From: JAHEFU01 sp020440645
GTDB lineage: Bacteria > 4484-113 > JAFGCY01
Reading direction: 5' to 3'
Length of the DNA stretch: 64,000 nt
NCBI GenBank assembly: GCA_020440645.1
Contig: JAGRNR010000012.1
Coordinates: forward strand, 5,896-69,895
The notes beneath the pieces are model-generated. The model made no database searches. It had not been told where the DNA came from and saw nothing but the letters and a program-made list of their open reading frames with translations. Positions 23,074 through 31,690 of this stretch are shown here, in pieces. Each line of letters begins with the position of its first letter. The stretch's first letter is position 1. A program made the position numbers and the translations under genes.

Positions 23074-24381
23074 ATGTTCAACAAGATGCAGGATCGCATC
23101 CTCGGGGCTCTCAAGAACATGGCCAAGAGTGGCCGCCTGAGCGAAGCGGATGTGGAAAAGGGGCTGCGGGAGATCCGCCTGGCACTGCTGGAAGCGGACG
23201 TCAACCTCAGCGTTACCAAGAAGTTCATCAGCCGGGTGCAGCAGAAGGCCGTCGGCCAGGATGTGCTCGGCCAGCTCAACCCGATCGACACGCTCGTGAT
23301 GGTTGTCTACGAGGAGCTCACCGAGCTGCTCGGCGGCAAGGAGTACGACCCCAAGTTCGACTCCGGCGTGAAGCGCATCATGATGGTCGGCCTGCAGGGC
23401 AGTGGTAAGACCACCACCTCCGGCAAGCTGGCCAACCGCTTCAAGAGCGAGGGCAAGAAGCCGCTCCTGATCGCCGCCGACCTCAGCCGTCCGGCCGCGG
23501 TGGACCAGTTGCAGGTGCTCGGCAAGCAGATCCATGTGGATGTGTTCGCCGATCCGAAGAGCAATCCGGTGGACCTCGCCAAGAACGGCCTCAAGCAGGG
23601 CGACAAGGACAGCAACAATCCGGTGATCATCGATACCGCCGGCCGCCTGGCGATCGACGAGGAGCTGATGGACGAGCTGGTGAAGGTCAAGGAAGCCTTC
23701 AAGCCGGACGAGATCCTGCTCGTGGTGGACGCCCTGACCGGACAGGATGCGGTCGAGACCGCCCAGCGCTTTGACGAGAAGCTCAACATCACCGGCATCG
23801 TGCTCACCAAGATGGACGGCGACGCCCGTGGTGGTGCCGCGATGTCCATGCGCGCCGTGACCGGCAAGCCGATCCGCCTGACGGGTACCGGCGAGAAGCT
23901 CGACGCGCTGGAGTACTTCTTCCCGGACCGTATGGCCAGCCGCATCCTCGGACGCGGTGACATCGCCACCCTGATCGAGAAGGCCAGCAAGGAATTCGAC
24001 GATGAGGATGCCGAGAAGCTTGAGAAGAAGCTGCGCCGCCAGAAGACCTTCGACCTGGAGGATTTCATCGTGGCGCTCAGGCAGACCCGCCGCATGGGCA
24101 GCATGAAGAGCCTGCTGAACATGATCCCCGGCGTGCGCGTGACCGATGACCAGGCCGAGGCCGGTGAGAAGCAGCTGCGCAAGTTCGAGGCGATCGTGAA
24201 CTCGATGACCCGCCAGGAGCGGCTGAACCCGAAGCTGCTCAACGCCAGCCGCCGCCGCCGCATCGCGATGGGCAGCGGCACCTCGGTGCAGGACATCAAC
24301 AGCTTCATCAACAACTTCAAGCAGATGCAGCGGATGACGAGCACCATGCTCAAGAGCGGCGCCTTCAAGCGAATGCAGTAA
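23074..24381 (+). CDS. ffh: Signal recognition particle GTPase Ffh
   Basis: A 435-residue SRP54 protein that binds signal sequences with its M domain and docks with FtsY. The N domain is followed by the G1 motif GLQGSGKT (residues 106-113), the SRP-specific DLSRPAAVDQLQ, G3 DTAGRLAID, and G4 TKMDGDARGGAAMS. The M domain from about 300 has the RNA-binding helix LLNASRRRRIAMGSG and Met-rich fingers (MKSLLNMIPG, MQRMTSTMLKSGAFKRMQ). Length and domain order are typical. Longer in-frame starts upstream overlap the divergent lipoprotein and are rejected. Confidence 0.97.
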   Translation: MFNKMQDRILGALKNMAKSGRLSEADVEKGLREIRLALLEADVNLSVTKKFISRVQQKAVGQDVLGQLNPIDTLVMVVYEELTELLGGKEYDPKFDSGVKRIMMVGLQGSGKTTTSGKLANRFKSEGKKPLLIAADLSRPAAVDQLQVLGKQIHVDVFADPKSNPVDLAKNGLKQGDKDSNNPVIIDTAGRLAIDEELMDELVKVKEAFKPDEILLVVDALTGQDAVETAQRFDEKLNITGIVLTKMDGDARGGAAMSMRAVTGKPIRLTGTGEKLDALEYFFPDRMASRILGRGDIATLIEKASKEFDDEDAEKLEKKLRRQKTFDLEDFIVALRQTRRMGSMKSLLNMIPGVRVTDDQAEAGEKQLRKFEAIVNSMTRQERLNPKLLNASRRRRIAMGSGTSVQDINSFINNFKQMQRMTSTMLKSGAFKRMQ

Positions 24382-24385
24382 CTCA

Positions 24386-24436
24386 AGGTTGCAGGGGGCA
24401 GGTTGCTGGTTGCTGGAGGTGCGACTTTAGTCGCAC
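24386..24436. repeat. GGTTGCAGG repeat plus perfect 18-bp palindrome
   Basis: GGTTGCAGGGGGCAGGTTGC with GGTTGCTGG in tandem, followed by GTGCGACT-TT-AGTCGCAC (24419-24436), a perfect eight-pair hairpin. This copy is inverted relative to the copy at 25037-25075, so the Imm8-like gene lies between opposing copies. Confidence 0.7.
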
Positions 24437-24570
24437 AATATGCCTGCAGTGCTAAGTTCGATCGACGGTAGCTCTCAGTTTGGATCCAGCAATTCGTCCA
24501 AAGGGCAATGGGTCAGCATCAGTTCGCTGAGTCCCAGTTTCTCGAGAACCTCGCAATGTTTGTCAGGTGG

Positions 24571-24966
24571 TTAGAGGTTGACTGCGTCAAAACAGTGTCC
24601 AATATAGTCCTCAAACCGCTTCTGGTTGAATCTCCGCATGAAGATGTGGTGCATCCCTGAGTATGGTTCCTTCCAGTCGCTCGAAGATTTTGCAAGTGCT
24701 GTTGCCAGATTGTGCAGGCCTAGCGGGGAGCAGCAGCTGACCTGCAGCATAGTCTTGGCTGTATTATTTGCGCCGCCGAACACGATTACGACATTCATGA
24801 AGAAGTTTTCCGGATCGGAAATCAGGGTTTCCAGACCCTCTGGTTCGACGAAGTATTCCCCGTTCAGTTCCGGGTGAATCAATCGGTGAGGTCTGTATTC
24901 AAAGTGTCTGATTACGGTTGTTGAGTTATCACTACTGGACATCAGAGGGTTTCCGCAAAACATCAA
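24571..24966 (-). CDS. Imm8-like immunity-family protein (orphan)
   Basis: A 131-residue protein whose core (HRLIHPELNGEYFVEPEGLE... PENFFMNVVIVFGGANN... QVSCCSPLGL) matches the pattern of the Imm8 immunity family: an N-terminal strand, the (P/S)ExFFxxxxxxIG-like strand, then a C-terminal CTP-like turn. Codon use is more AT-rich than that of its neighbours. The start may be the ATG at 24942 (MSSSDN). No toxin or secretion gene is adjacent, so this is either an orphan immunity gene or a domesticated one. Confidence 0.5.
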   Translation of the reverse strand: MMFCGNPLMSSSDNSTTVIRHFEYRPHRLIHPELNGEYFVEPEGLETLISDPENFFMNVVIVFGGANNTAKTMLQVSCCSPLGLHNLATALAKSSSDWKEPYSGMHHIFMRRFNQKRFEDYIGHCFDAVNL

Positions 24967-25036
24967 TGGGTTTCAATAAGGAGTCAACGGGACAATCGCT
25001 CATGCTATTTCATTGTGCGACAACCGCGCTTCGGTG

Positions 25037-25081
25037 TGGTCTGCTGCAACCTGCAACCAGCACCCTGCAACCAGACCGCTA
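25037..25081. repeat. CTGCAACCTGCAACC repeat copy (inverted)
   Basis: Carries TGGTCTGCTGCAACCTGCA (25037-25055), identical over 19 nt to 1249-1267, then CCAGCACCCTGCAACCAG. Orientation is opposite to the copy at 24386. Confidence 0.8.
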
Positions 25082-25101
25082 GCAGCCTGACCTCCCGCCT
25101 C

Positions 25102-25611
25102 CTATAGTTCGTAGCTGGCGTTGCGCGCTTCGCTGTGCCCCGGCAGTTCGTTATGCACCACCAGGCGCGGGCAGCTGGCCCATTTGCTTGCGAGGTCCTG
25201 CACCATGAACTGCTTCAGCGGCTCCGGCTGGAAGTTCGCCGCCATCAGCTCATCCGGCGTCAGCAGCTCGGGTGAAATCAGCTCTTCCTTATCGGGCGTG
25301 AGCTGGCTGAGCAGGTCGCCCTCGACGGGGCGCAGCGGATGGCAGAGGAAGTAGTAGCCGATCTCATGCAGCTTGCTGCCCTGGCGTGCCCAGTAGTTCT
25401 CCATCAGGTAAAGGAGCTTTACCGGAGCGACCTCGAGGCCGATCTCCTCCTTGACCTCGCGCACCACGCTGTCGATCATCGGCTCGCCGACCTTCATATG
25501 GCCGCCCAGCAGCGTCATGAATGGCGCGCGCTTGCCATCGTCAAGCACGGTCACGAGGAACTTGCCGTCATGCACGATCACGGCGCGGGCGATCAGGTTC
25601 AGCGCAAACAT
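25102..25611 (-). CDS. Nudix hydrolase
   Basis: A 169-residue Nudix enzyme; the Nudix box is GHMKVGEPMIDSVVREVKEEIGL (G-x5-E-x7-REVxEExGL) at about residues 37-59. Members hydrolyse nucleoside diphosphate linkages; substrate here is not determinable. The C-terminal ~60 residues (QLTPDKEELISPELLTPDEL...) are an extension. TACACT lies six bases before the ATG, fitting the leaderless pattern. Confidence 0.88.
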   Translation of the reverse strand: MFALNLIARAVIVHDGKFLVTVLDDGKRAPFMTLLGGHMKVGEPMIDSVVREVKEEIGLEVAPVKLLYLMENYWARQGSKLHEIGYYFLCHPLRPVEGDLLSQLTPDKEELISPELLTPDELMAANFQPEPLKQFMVQDLASKWASCPRLVVHNELPGHSEARNASYEL

Positions 25612-25791
25612 CGCTCAAGTGTAGCATTGCAGGATTCCAGCCGGACAGCTCAGCGAGCCGCAGGCCCGCAGGCCGCATCAGCATTGGTTTAACCGCAATT
25701 TAACCATTGGCAAATCCATTCAATTATCTGGCGAATTCTGCTAGGCTTTTATTGCCGTGGGCCGCGGCAAGGTTAGAGGGAGCTCGTCGGG

Positions 25792-26172
25792 ATGACAACG
25801 ATCGCCAAGAACCAGTACGTAACCGTGATATCCAACTTCCAGGTCAACCCGGGTGACCAGGACAGGCTGCTGAACCATCTCGTGGATGCCTTCAGCCGCG
25901 TGATCAGCAAGCAGCCGGGGTTCATCGCCGCCAACTTCCACAAGAGCCAGGACGGCACGAAGGTCGTGAACTACGCGCAGTGGGAAAGCCGCGAGGATTT
26001 CTACGCCTACCTCGAGAAGCCGATGGCCTGGGCCACGGTGCGCGAGGCCCTCAAGCTCGGGCATGCGGAGTACAACGTCTACGACGTGTATGAGATCGTG
26101 GAGAAGGACCCCGGCGGAGGGGTCGAGACCCGTGTGGTCGAGCCCTCGGCGGTCAACAGCCTCAGGCAGTAA
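25792..26172 (+). CDS. Antibiotic-biosynthesis-monooxygenase (ABM) fold protein
   Basis: A 126-residue dimeric alpha+beta ferredoxin-like protein. The ABM core is visible as VTVISNFQVNPGDQDRLLNHLVDAFSRVISKQPGFIAANFHKSQDGTKVVNYAQWESREDFYAYL. Members include quinol monooxygenases and haem-degrading enzymes; no haem or flavin ligand can be assigned. Its stop codon lies inside the left 18-bp direct repeat that bounds the AT-rich island. Confidence 0.82.
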   Translation: MTTIAKNQYVTVISNFQVNPGDQDRLLNHLVDAFSRVISKQPGFIAANFHKSQDGTKVVNYAQWESREDFYAYLEKPMAWATVREALKLGHAEYNVYDVYEIVEKDPGGGVETRVVEPSAVNSLRQ

Positions 26173-26182
26173 CGGCGGCCGC
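26165..26182. repeat. Left direct repeat of AT-rich island
   Basis: GGCAGTAACGGCGGCCGC, matching 28045-28062 at 17 of 18 positions. It includes the stop codon of the ABM gene. Confidence 0.75.
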
Positions 26183-26370
26183 CAGTAGTTAAACTGATAG
26201 TGGCTTTCCTAGTTAAAAGGACGAATTCTCAGCTAGGCAAGCCCCGAGCTAATATAATCACCAACAAAATGTTTTGTATTTTAATTATAGACTTATTCTA
26301 TGAAATATAGAAAATTTATTAACCGTGAAAATTGACTTTCGGAGAGCATTTTGATAAAGTTGATAGGTGT

Positions 26371-27528
26371 ATGGACATCTTTGCTATTCAACATGGAATT
26401 GAGCTAATTGCCACAGTTCACACTGCTTCAACATTGCTGTCTCATATTCCAGGGTTCAGTGACAGATTATTGCGAAAATTGCAGTATTTGTTTGGCTCTA
26501 ATCAGATCAAGTCTCATCCTGAGTTTTCGAATAGAGGCGATAAAGAACATAAGAACATTGAGTTCATAGAGATTGATGAACTGATTAGGAGATTGGATTC
26601 AACTAGAGGAAAGGTGGCAAGCCCATCGCATGGTGATTTTGCGCTAACACCTCTACGTCTATGTGTACAGGGTAGTTTCATTCCGCGAACTTTGTTTACG
26701 CCACTATGGTGGCTCGATGCAGATGATAGGGTTTCAAATTTGGATAAATTGGATTGGAAAGATTCTTTATCTCATTGGCTATTCCATGGATTTACTGCTT
26801 GGGGAGCCTCGATGAATTTGAACCGAACGGATATCAATAAAGCAAACTATGACATTATTTTTGGCCAATTAGGAGCAGAGGATGAAGCGAATTCACTCCC
26901 TGTAGTGATTTTTGGTAATCACGCTCGCAACGTTGCTGGCTGGTATGACAGCAATTTGGATTGGCTGCTAAATACCATTGTTGATAATGATTGTATTGAG
27001 TATGACTTGGCTAAACTGCCAAAAATTGGTCATTTAGCAACGCGGGTTAAGCTACAAGGGTATTTACTTCATGTTGATGATTTACTAGACGGTCTTTCGG
27101 ATGAGTTTAGTATAGCATTGAAGAATATGATACAGAAAGCTTCTCCTAGCTATAAGTATCTAATAGTTGTCCTAGATATAAGTGGTGAAGATTTTGAATC
27201 TTTGATTCTCAGGCAATCTGCGTTGAGTAATGGCGTATATTCAGCTTATCTGTGGCAAATATTGAAGCCAACTTCTGAGTCATTCGACGAGACAGAGTTT
27301 GGAAAATTGTTCTTTGCTTGGGAGCATGTCAACTTAATGTCTAGTGATTCAATGTCATTCGGTTTTCAAAGTTTATTGCTAAAGAGCGATTATTTATCAA
27401 AAAGATATCTGTGTAAATACGGAGATTACTTGACTCCTATCATGTCGAGTTCTGGTTATATTCCAAATGGAACTGATGATGAAGAACGGGAATCCATTGA
27501 ATTTGCTATTCAAAGATTAAACAGATAA
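26371..27528 (+). CDS. AT-rich hypothetical protein on acquired island
   Basis: About 385 residues (398 if the TTG at 26332 is used). I recognise no family. The protein opens DIFAIQHGIELIATVHTASTLLSHI, has a conserved-looking central part (VVIFGNHARNVAGWYDSNLDWLLNTI) and strand-helix alternation near SYKYLIVVLDISGEDFESLIL; no membrane span or signal is present. Base composition is clearly AT-rich, unlike the genes on both sides, and it converges tightly on an equally AT-rich GNAT gene. Upstream (26183-26330) is non-coding AT-rich sequence with a TATAAT at 26253. Probable recent acquisition. Confidence 0.6.
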   Translation: MDIFAIQHGIELIATVHTASTLLSHIPGFSDRLLRKLQYLFGSNQIKSHPEFSNRGDKEHKNIEFIEIDELIRRLDSTRGKVASPSHGDFALTPLRLCVQGSFIPRTLFTPLWWLDADDRVSNLDKLDWKDSLSHWLFHGFTAWGASMNLNRTDINKANYDIIFGQLGAEDEANSLPVVIFGNHARNVAGWYDSNLDWLLNTIVDNDCIEYDLAKLPKIGHLATRVKLQGYLLHVDDLLDGLSDEFSIALKNMIQKASPSYKYLIVVLDISGEDFESLILRQSALSNGVYSAYLWQILKPTSESFDETEFGKLFFAWEHVNLMSSDSMSFGFQSLLLKSDYLSKRYLCKYGDYLTPIMSSSGYIPNGTDDEERESIEFAIQRLNR

Positions 27529-27529
27529 T

Positions 27530-28015
27530 CTATGCACTGTAATCAATATCCATTAGCATCATATGCTCTCCATGTCCGTAATAATTCTCTATAATACCAG
27601 ATATCGAAAATCCACACTTAGTATAAAACTTCAGTGCTCGGTGATACTGCTCAGTATTGCATGTGTCCAAACATAACTTCCTGCAATTTAGAGTTTTCAC
27701 ATCTGCAAGTACTCTTTCATACAGACGAAATCCAACGAGTGATCCTTGTGCCTCTTTTGATACATAAAACCAAGTCAGCCAAAGAACTCCTTCTGTTTCA
27801 TACTTGTCAGGAGAGTAGCCACATACTCCTTGGACAAGGCCTGATGTATCCACAGCAACATAGTTCAGGTGTCCTGGCATGCCTCCGCCATACCTTTCAA
27901 AGTACTCTGAATAGTATCGTTTTGCACAATCAGCATCATACGGTTCATGTGAATGGATGATCTCAAGAACCCGAGTGGTATCGGCAGGTTCCATTCTACG
28001 TATAGTAACTTTCAT
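27530..28015 (-). CDS. GNAT-family N-acetyltransferase on acquired island
   Basis: A 161-residue GNAT protein: TIRRMEPADTTRVLEII entry, VLWLTWFYVSKEAQGSLVGFRLYERVLADVK for the acetyl-CoA region (the loop QGSLVG departs from the usual QxxGxG), and ALKFYTKCGFSISGIIENYY for motif B. AT-rich like its convergent neighbour, from which it is separated by one base. TAGGA lies 6 nt before the ATG. Not closely related to the three GNATs at the start of the window. Confidence 0.82.
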   Translation of the reverse strand: MKVTIRRMEPADTTRVLEIIHSHEPYDADCAKRYYSEYFERYGGGMPGHLNYVAVDTSGLVQGVCGYSPDKYETEGVLWLTWFYVSKEAQGSLVGFRLYERVLADVKTLNCRKLCLDTCNTEQYHRALKFYTKCGFSISGIIENYYGHGEHMMLMDIDYSA

Positions 28016-28044
28016 TTCCGGTCCTAAGCTTATTTTGCTAGTAG

Positions 28045-28062
28045 GGCAGTAACAGCGGCCGC
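28045..28062. repeat. Right direct repeat of AT-rich island
   Basis: GGCAGTAACAGCGGCCGC, one mismatch to the left copy. It lies just beyond the thyX stop codon. Confidence 0.75.
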
Positions 28063-28064
28063 GA

Positions 28065-28979
28065 CTACTCGTCGTCCTCGTCGCGATCCACCGGTGTGAT
28101 CTCCGGGCGGTTCTCCCTTTCCTTAGGCAGGTTCCAGAGCTTGGCGACGAATTCGCTCTTGCGCCGCGAGCTCATCTTGCTCACCTCGCCGAGATGGCTG
28201 TCCTGGTTCCAGCCGCCACTCTTGAGCATCTTGCGCAGCACCCGCATCTCACCCTTGGAAAAGGTACGTGAGTTGAGGATATGCTCCTCGAAGGCCTCAT
28301 AGGCCACCGGGCAGACCGCCCGCGCGCACTCCGCCATCGCCTCGGCGTAGACCCGGATCTCATACTGCGCATGCGGGTCGAGGCGCAGGCGCAGGAAGTG
28401 GAACAGGTTGTGCAGGTCGATCTGCCAGTACCACTCCGTGTAGAGCGAAAGCGGCAGGTTGATGCGGGCCAGCTCACGCGCCATGCCTTGCTCGACCATT
28501 TCCTCATAGTGGCTGTAGAGCTGCTTCTGGTCACCGCCGATCTCATCCACCATGCGCTTCGCGTAATCCGCCGGCATGCTGTCGCCGCTGCCCTGCTTGT
28601 TGTCCAGGCTCTGGAACTGCACGCGGGACTCATCCGGGACGTAGAACTCGTCCGTCATGATGCTGTAGCGCCCGCTGACCTCGTTGAGCCGGGCCGTGCG
28701 GTGGCGCACCCACTGGCGGGCCACGAAGATCGGCATCTTGCAGTGGAAGGTCATCTGCACCTGCTCAAACGGGCTGGTATGCCAGTTGCGCAGCAGGTAG
28801 TTGATCAGTCCCTTGTCCTCGCGCACGCTCTTCGTGCCGGAGCCGTAGCTGACGCGTGCACTCTGCACGATGCTGTGGTCCCCGCCCATGTAATCCACCA
28901 GGCGCACGAAGCCCTTGTCGAGCACCTTGAACTGCTTGTTGAGGATTGCATCGGCGGCCGGGACGTTATTGCGGGGCAT
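28065..28979 (-). CDS. thyX: Flavin-dependent thymidylate synthase ThyX
   Basis: A 304-residue ThyX that makes dTMP from dUMP using methylene-THF, FAD and NADPH. The ThyX motif is RHRTARLNEVSGRYS (residues 92-106). Further family features are SARVSYGSG, LLRNWHTSPFEQVQMTFHCKMPIFVARQWVRHR and a C-terminal HNLFHFLRLRLDPHAQYEIR. The C-terminal charged tail (KERENRPEITPVDRDEDDE) extends the family core. Start at 28979 is chosen because TATAAT ends six bases before this ATG; an upstream ATG would be inside the promoter. Confidence 0.95.
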   Translation of the reverse strand: MPRNNVPAADAILNKQFKVLDKGFVRLVDYMGGDHSIVQSARVSYGSGTKSVREDKGLINYLLRNWHTSPFEQVQMTFHCKMPIFVARQWVRHRTARLNEVSGRYSIMTDEFYVPDESRVQFQSLDNKQGSGDSMPADYAKRMVDEIGGDQKQLYSHYEEMVEQGMARELARINLPLSLYTEWYWQIDLHNLFHFLRLRLDPHAQYEIRVYAEAMAECARAVCPVAYEAFEEHILNSRTFSKGEMRVLRKMLKSGGWNQDSHLGEVSKMSSRRKSEFVAKLWNLPKERENRPEITPVDRDEDDE

Positions 28980-28985
28980 CAGAAA

Positions 28986-28991
28986 ATTATA
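28986..28991 (-). promoter_or_regulatory. -10 element of leaderless thyX promoter
   Basis: TATAAT, six bases, ATG on the minus strand. Confidence 0.7.
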
Positions 28992-29097
28992 TGACACAAA
29001 CCTGCGTCCCACGGCGCACGGCATCAACCGGGCGGTGCGGGACGGCAGGTCCCAACCAGTCGCTTGCTGCTAACATAGGCGTTTCGCAGGTACACAC

Positions 29098-30783
29098 ATG
29101 GAAAAATCAGATCTGAACCCCCGGCTGGACTGGCCGGCGCTGAAGCTTGAGCTCGAGGAGCTCACTGAACAGGAACTCACCGAAGAGAGCATCGACGGCT
29201 GGCTGCGCCGCTGGACCGAACTGGCCTACCAGCTGATCGAGTACGCCACGCTCGTGCACCTCGCCACGATGGTGGATACGCGTGACACTGAGGCGCAGGA
29301 GCGCTACCGGCAGTACATCGACACCATCGACCCGCAGGCCAAGGAGCTGGACCAGCGCCTCAAGCAGGTGCTGCTGGACAGCGGGATCGTGCCGGAGGGG
29401 ATGGAAGTGCCGCTACGCCAGATGCGCGGCGAGGCAGAGCTTTATCGCGAGGAGAACCTGCCACTGCAGGCGAAGCTCGCCAAGCTCGGTATGGAATACA
29501 ACGAGATCTGTGGCAACTGGAGTGTCGAGTGGGAAGGCCAGCAGCTGCCGATCGCCGCGCTGCGCCGCTTCGTGGAGAACAATGACCGAATAGTCCGTGA
29601 GAAGGCCTGGCGGATGGGCGCGGACCGCATGAAAGAAGACCGCGCTCGGCTCAGCGAGATCTGGCAGGAAATGCTGGAACTGCGCCTGCAGGTTGCCGAG
29701 AACGCCGGCTTCGACAGTTTCACCGACTACACCTGGCAAAGCTGGGGCCGCCACGACTACAGCCCGCAGGACGCAAAGACCTTCCAGCAGGCGGTGCTGT
29801 CCGTTGTCACCCCGGCGCTCAGCCGCCAGCTCAGCCGCCGCAGTGACAGCCTCGGCGTTGACAGCCTGCGTCCCTGGGACCTGACCTGTGACAGCGAGGG
29901 CCGCGCCCCGCTGCAGCCCTTCGCGGATGCGGCAGAGCTGGAGAACCGGACTGGAGAAGTCTACAAACGCCTCGATGAGCGCCTTGGCAACTGGGTCTCT
30001 GAAATGAGCCGCGACCGCCTGTTCGATCTCGCCAACCGTGATGGCAAGGCTCCGGGCGGTTTCATGACCGTGCTGCCGCAGCGCTGGCAGCCCTTCATCT
30101 TCATGAACGCCGTCGGCATGAGTGCCGATGTGCGCGTGATGCTGCATGAATGCGGCCACGCCTTCCATGTCTACCAGACCGGCGAGCTGCCCTACATGCA
30201 GCAGCGCGACGTGCCGATGGAATTCTCCGAGGTTGCCAGCATGGCGATGGAGTTGCTCGCAGCGCCCTACCTGACGGCTGACAACGGCGGCTTCTACAGC
30301 GCGGAGGACCATGCCCGCGACCACACCAGCCAGCTGGAGTACATCATCTTCACCTGGGTGATGATCGCGATCGGTGATGCGCTGCAGCACTGGATCTACG
30401 CCAACCCGGAGCAGGCGAAGGATGCCGCCAATGTGTCGGCGAAGTACCTGGAGCTGTTCCGCCAGTACTACCCGGATGTTGACACGACCGGCATCGAGGA
30501 TGAGATCGCCTGGAACTGGCAGCGCGTGCTGCACTTCTTCCTCTACCCGTTCTACTACATCGACTACGGCCTGGCGCAGCTCGGTGCAGTGCAGATCTGG
30601 GCGAACTCGCTTGAGGATGAGAAGCAGGCCGTCACGCAGTACCTGAGCGGCCTGGCACTCGGTGGCACGGCGACCCTGCCGCAGCTGTTCGAGACCGCCG
30701 GCGCACGCTTCGGCTTTGACGAGGCCATCTTTGGCAACGCAGTGGAGCTGATCGAAGGCCGGCTGGCGGAGATGGCCGGCTAG
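29098..30783 (+). CDS. M3-family oligoendopeptidase (PepF-like)
   Basis: A 561-residue zinc metallopeptidase. The catalytic motif HECGHAFH lies around residue 350, preceded by FIFMNAVGMSADVRVML and followed by EFSEVASMAMELL (third zinc ligand Glu). The N-terminal helical region and length match oligoendopeptidase F relatives. No signal peptide, so cytoplasmic peptide turnover is likely. A possible -10 TAACAT (29071-29076) gives a short leader with CAGG. A strong hairpin follows the stop. Confidence 0.92.
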   Translation: MEKSDLNPRLDWPALKLELEELTEQELTEESIDGWLRRWTELAYQLIEYATLVHLATMVDTRDTEAQERYRQYIDTIDPQAKELDQRLKQVLLDSGIVPEGMEVPLRQMRGEAELYREENLPLQAKLAKLGMEYNEICGNWSVEWEGQQLPIAALRRFVENNDRIVREKAWRMGADRMKEDRARLSEIWQEMLELRLQVAENAGFDSFTDYTWQSWGRHDYSPQDAKTFQQAVLSVVTPALSRQLSRRSDSLGVDSLRPWDLTCDSEGRAPLQPFADAAELENRTGEVYKRLDERLGNWVSEMSRDRLFDLANRDGKAPGGFMTVLPQRWQPFIFMNAVGMSADVRVMLHECGHAFHVYQTGELPYMQQRDVPMEFSEVASMAMELLAAPYLTADNGGFYSAEDHARDHTSQLEYIIFTWVMIAIGDALQHWIYANPEQAKDAANVSAKYLELFRQYYPDVDTTGIEDEIAWNWQRVLHFFLYPFYYIDYGLAQLGAVQIWANSLEDEKQAVTQYLSGLALGGTATLPQLFETAGARFGFDEAIFGNAVELIEGRLAEMAG

Positions 30784-30791
30784 GAGAAGCG

Positions 30792-30873
30792 GCGCAAGTT
30801 GCTCAGGTGGAGCCGCGAAGCGCAGCTTCGCAGGCTCTGGAACGAAGTGGCAAGCCAAATTGCGAGCTTGCGC
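30792..30873. repeat. REP-like branched palindrome
   Basis: Inner hairpin GAGCCGCGAAGC-GCA-GCTTCGC-A-GGCTC (30809-30836) inside an outer pair GCGCAAG (30792-30798)/CTTGCGC (30867-30873). It lies in the spacer between convergent genes and lacks a T-run on either strand. Confidence 0.7.
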
Positions 30874-30914
30874 AGCTCAGGCTTTGCCATCGCAACGCAG
30901 CTCCCGCGCCAGAC

Positions 30915-31292
30915 TTACCCCTGGCCTCCTGATACGTAATCCCGAGCGGCGTGGATCATCTCCTCCTCGGAGCGGATCTCGTCAAGGTCCGGCTTGTCAA
31001 CATAGACCCAGCCCTTCATGGCCTTGCCCGGGCCCATCGGTTCGAAGGGCCGGCCCCGGCCTTCCTCGAACATCTCGTTGGCAAGTTCCTCACTGAGCTT
31101 GAGCGTGATGCCGTGTTCCCAGGCGGAAACGAAGAGCTTCTTCTTCCCGCCCACCAGTACGTACCAGGAGGGATGGCCCATCATCTGCCCGCGCACGATG
31201 CCGTCGTCGCCATCAAACAGCTCGTCCAGCAGCTGCACCACATCCTCGCGGTAGCCCGGCCAGCCTGATTTTTCCTTCTTCTTCGTTGCCAC
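30915..31292 (-). CDS. TfoX N-terminal-domain protein
   Basis: A 125-residue protein matching the TfoX/Sxy N-terminal domain: VRGQMMGHPSWYVLVGGKKKLFVSAWEHGITLKLSEELANEMFEEGRGRPFEPMGPGKAMKGWVYV. Stand-alone versions are common and uncharacterised; this is not evidence for competence. GTG start with AAGGGG 6 nt upstream. It is the last gene of the minus-strand VOC/SRPBCC run and starts directly after the preceding stop. Confidence 0.85.
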   Translation of the reverse strand: MATKKKEKSGWPGYREDVVQLLDELFDGDDGIVRGQMMGHPSWYVLVGGKKKLFVSAWEHGITLKLSEELANEMFEEGRGRPFEPMGPGKAMKGWVYVDKPDLDEIRSEEEMIHAARDYVSGGQG

Positions 31293-31670
31293 CTAATTCC
31301 CCTTGCGCTGGTTTGTGGAAAACAGGCCGATGTGGTTGCCATGCGGGTCCTCGAAGGAGGCCCACCAGCCAAAGCCGGTGTCCTCAGCCCCGATGTGCAG
31401 GCGTTCCGTCAGCACCTTCCCGCCGAGTTGTGTGACCATTGCCAGCCGGGCCTCCAGGTCCTCGACCTTGACGAAGATCACCGGACCGGATCTCGGGCTC
31501 GGTTCGCGGCCGGTGGTGAATCCGCCACCCAGTCCCTGCTCGCCGTCATTGAACAGCAGGTAGCTCTCCGTATTGGGCACGAAGCTCCAGCCGAACAGGC
31601 TGCCGTAGAAGTCCTGCGACTCGGCCAGGCTGCGTGAGGGTATGTTGATGTGGCAGATGCTGTCAGGCAT
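31293..31670 (-). CDS. VOC-fold protein 1 (glyoxalase/bleomycin-resistance type)
   Basis: A 125-residue VOC protein with paired beta-alpha-beta-beta-beta modules: ICHINIPSRSLAESQDFYGSLFGWSF and VIFVKVEDLEARLAMVTQLGGKVL...GWWASFEDPHGNHIGLF. Typical metal-site positions hold His (CHINI) and the late D-P-x-G-N motif. No signal peptide. TGGAG precedes the start. Substrate unknown. Confidence 0.85.
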   Translation of the reverse strand: MPDSICHINIPSRSLAESQDFYGSLFGWSFVPNTESYLLFNDGEQGLGGGFTTGREPSPRSGPVIFVKVEDLEARLAMVTQLGGKVLTERLHIGAEDTGFGWWASFEDPHGNHIGLFSTNQRKGN

Positions 31671-31690
31671 GGTCTACTCCAGAGGAATCA

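Noticed and set aside
26253..26310. 13-residue frame after TATAAT upstream of the island gene
   Set aside because: Very short, followed by several stops, no ribosome binding site; probably chance in AT-rich sequence.
29413..30858. 481-residue minus-strand frame opposite the M3 peptidase
   Set aside because: The plus strand encodes HECGH metallopeptidase motifs.
30915..31292. TfoX-N protein as evidence for natural competence
   Set aside because: Stand-alone TfoX-N proteins are widespread and no competence genes are present.
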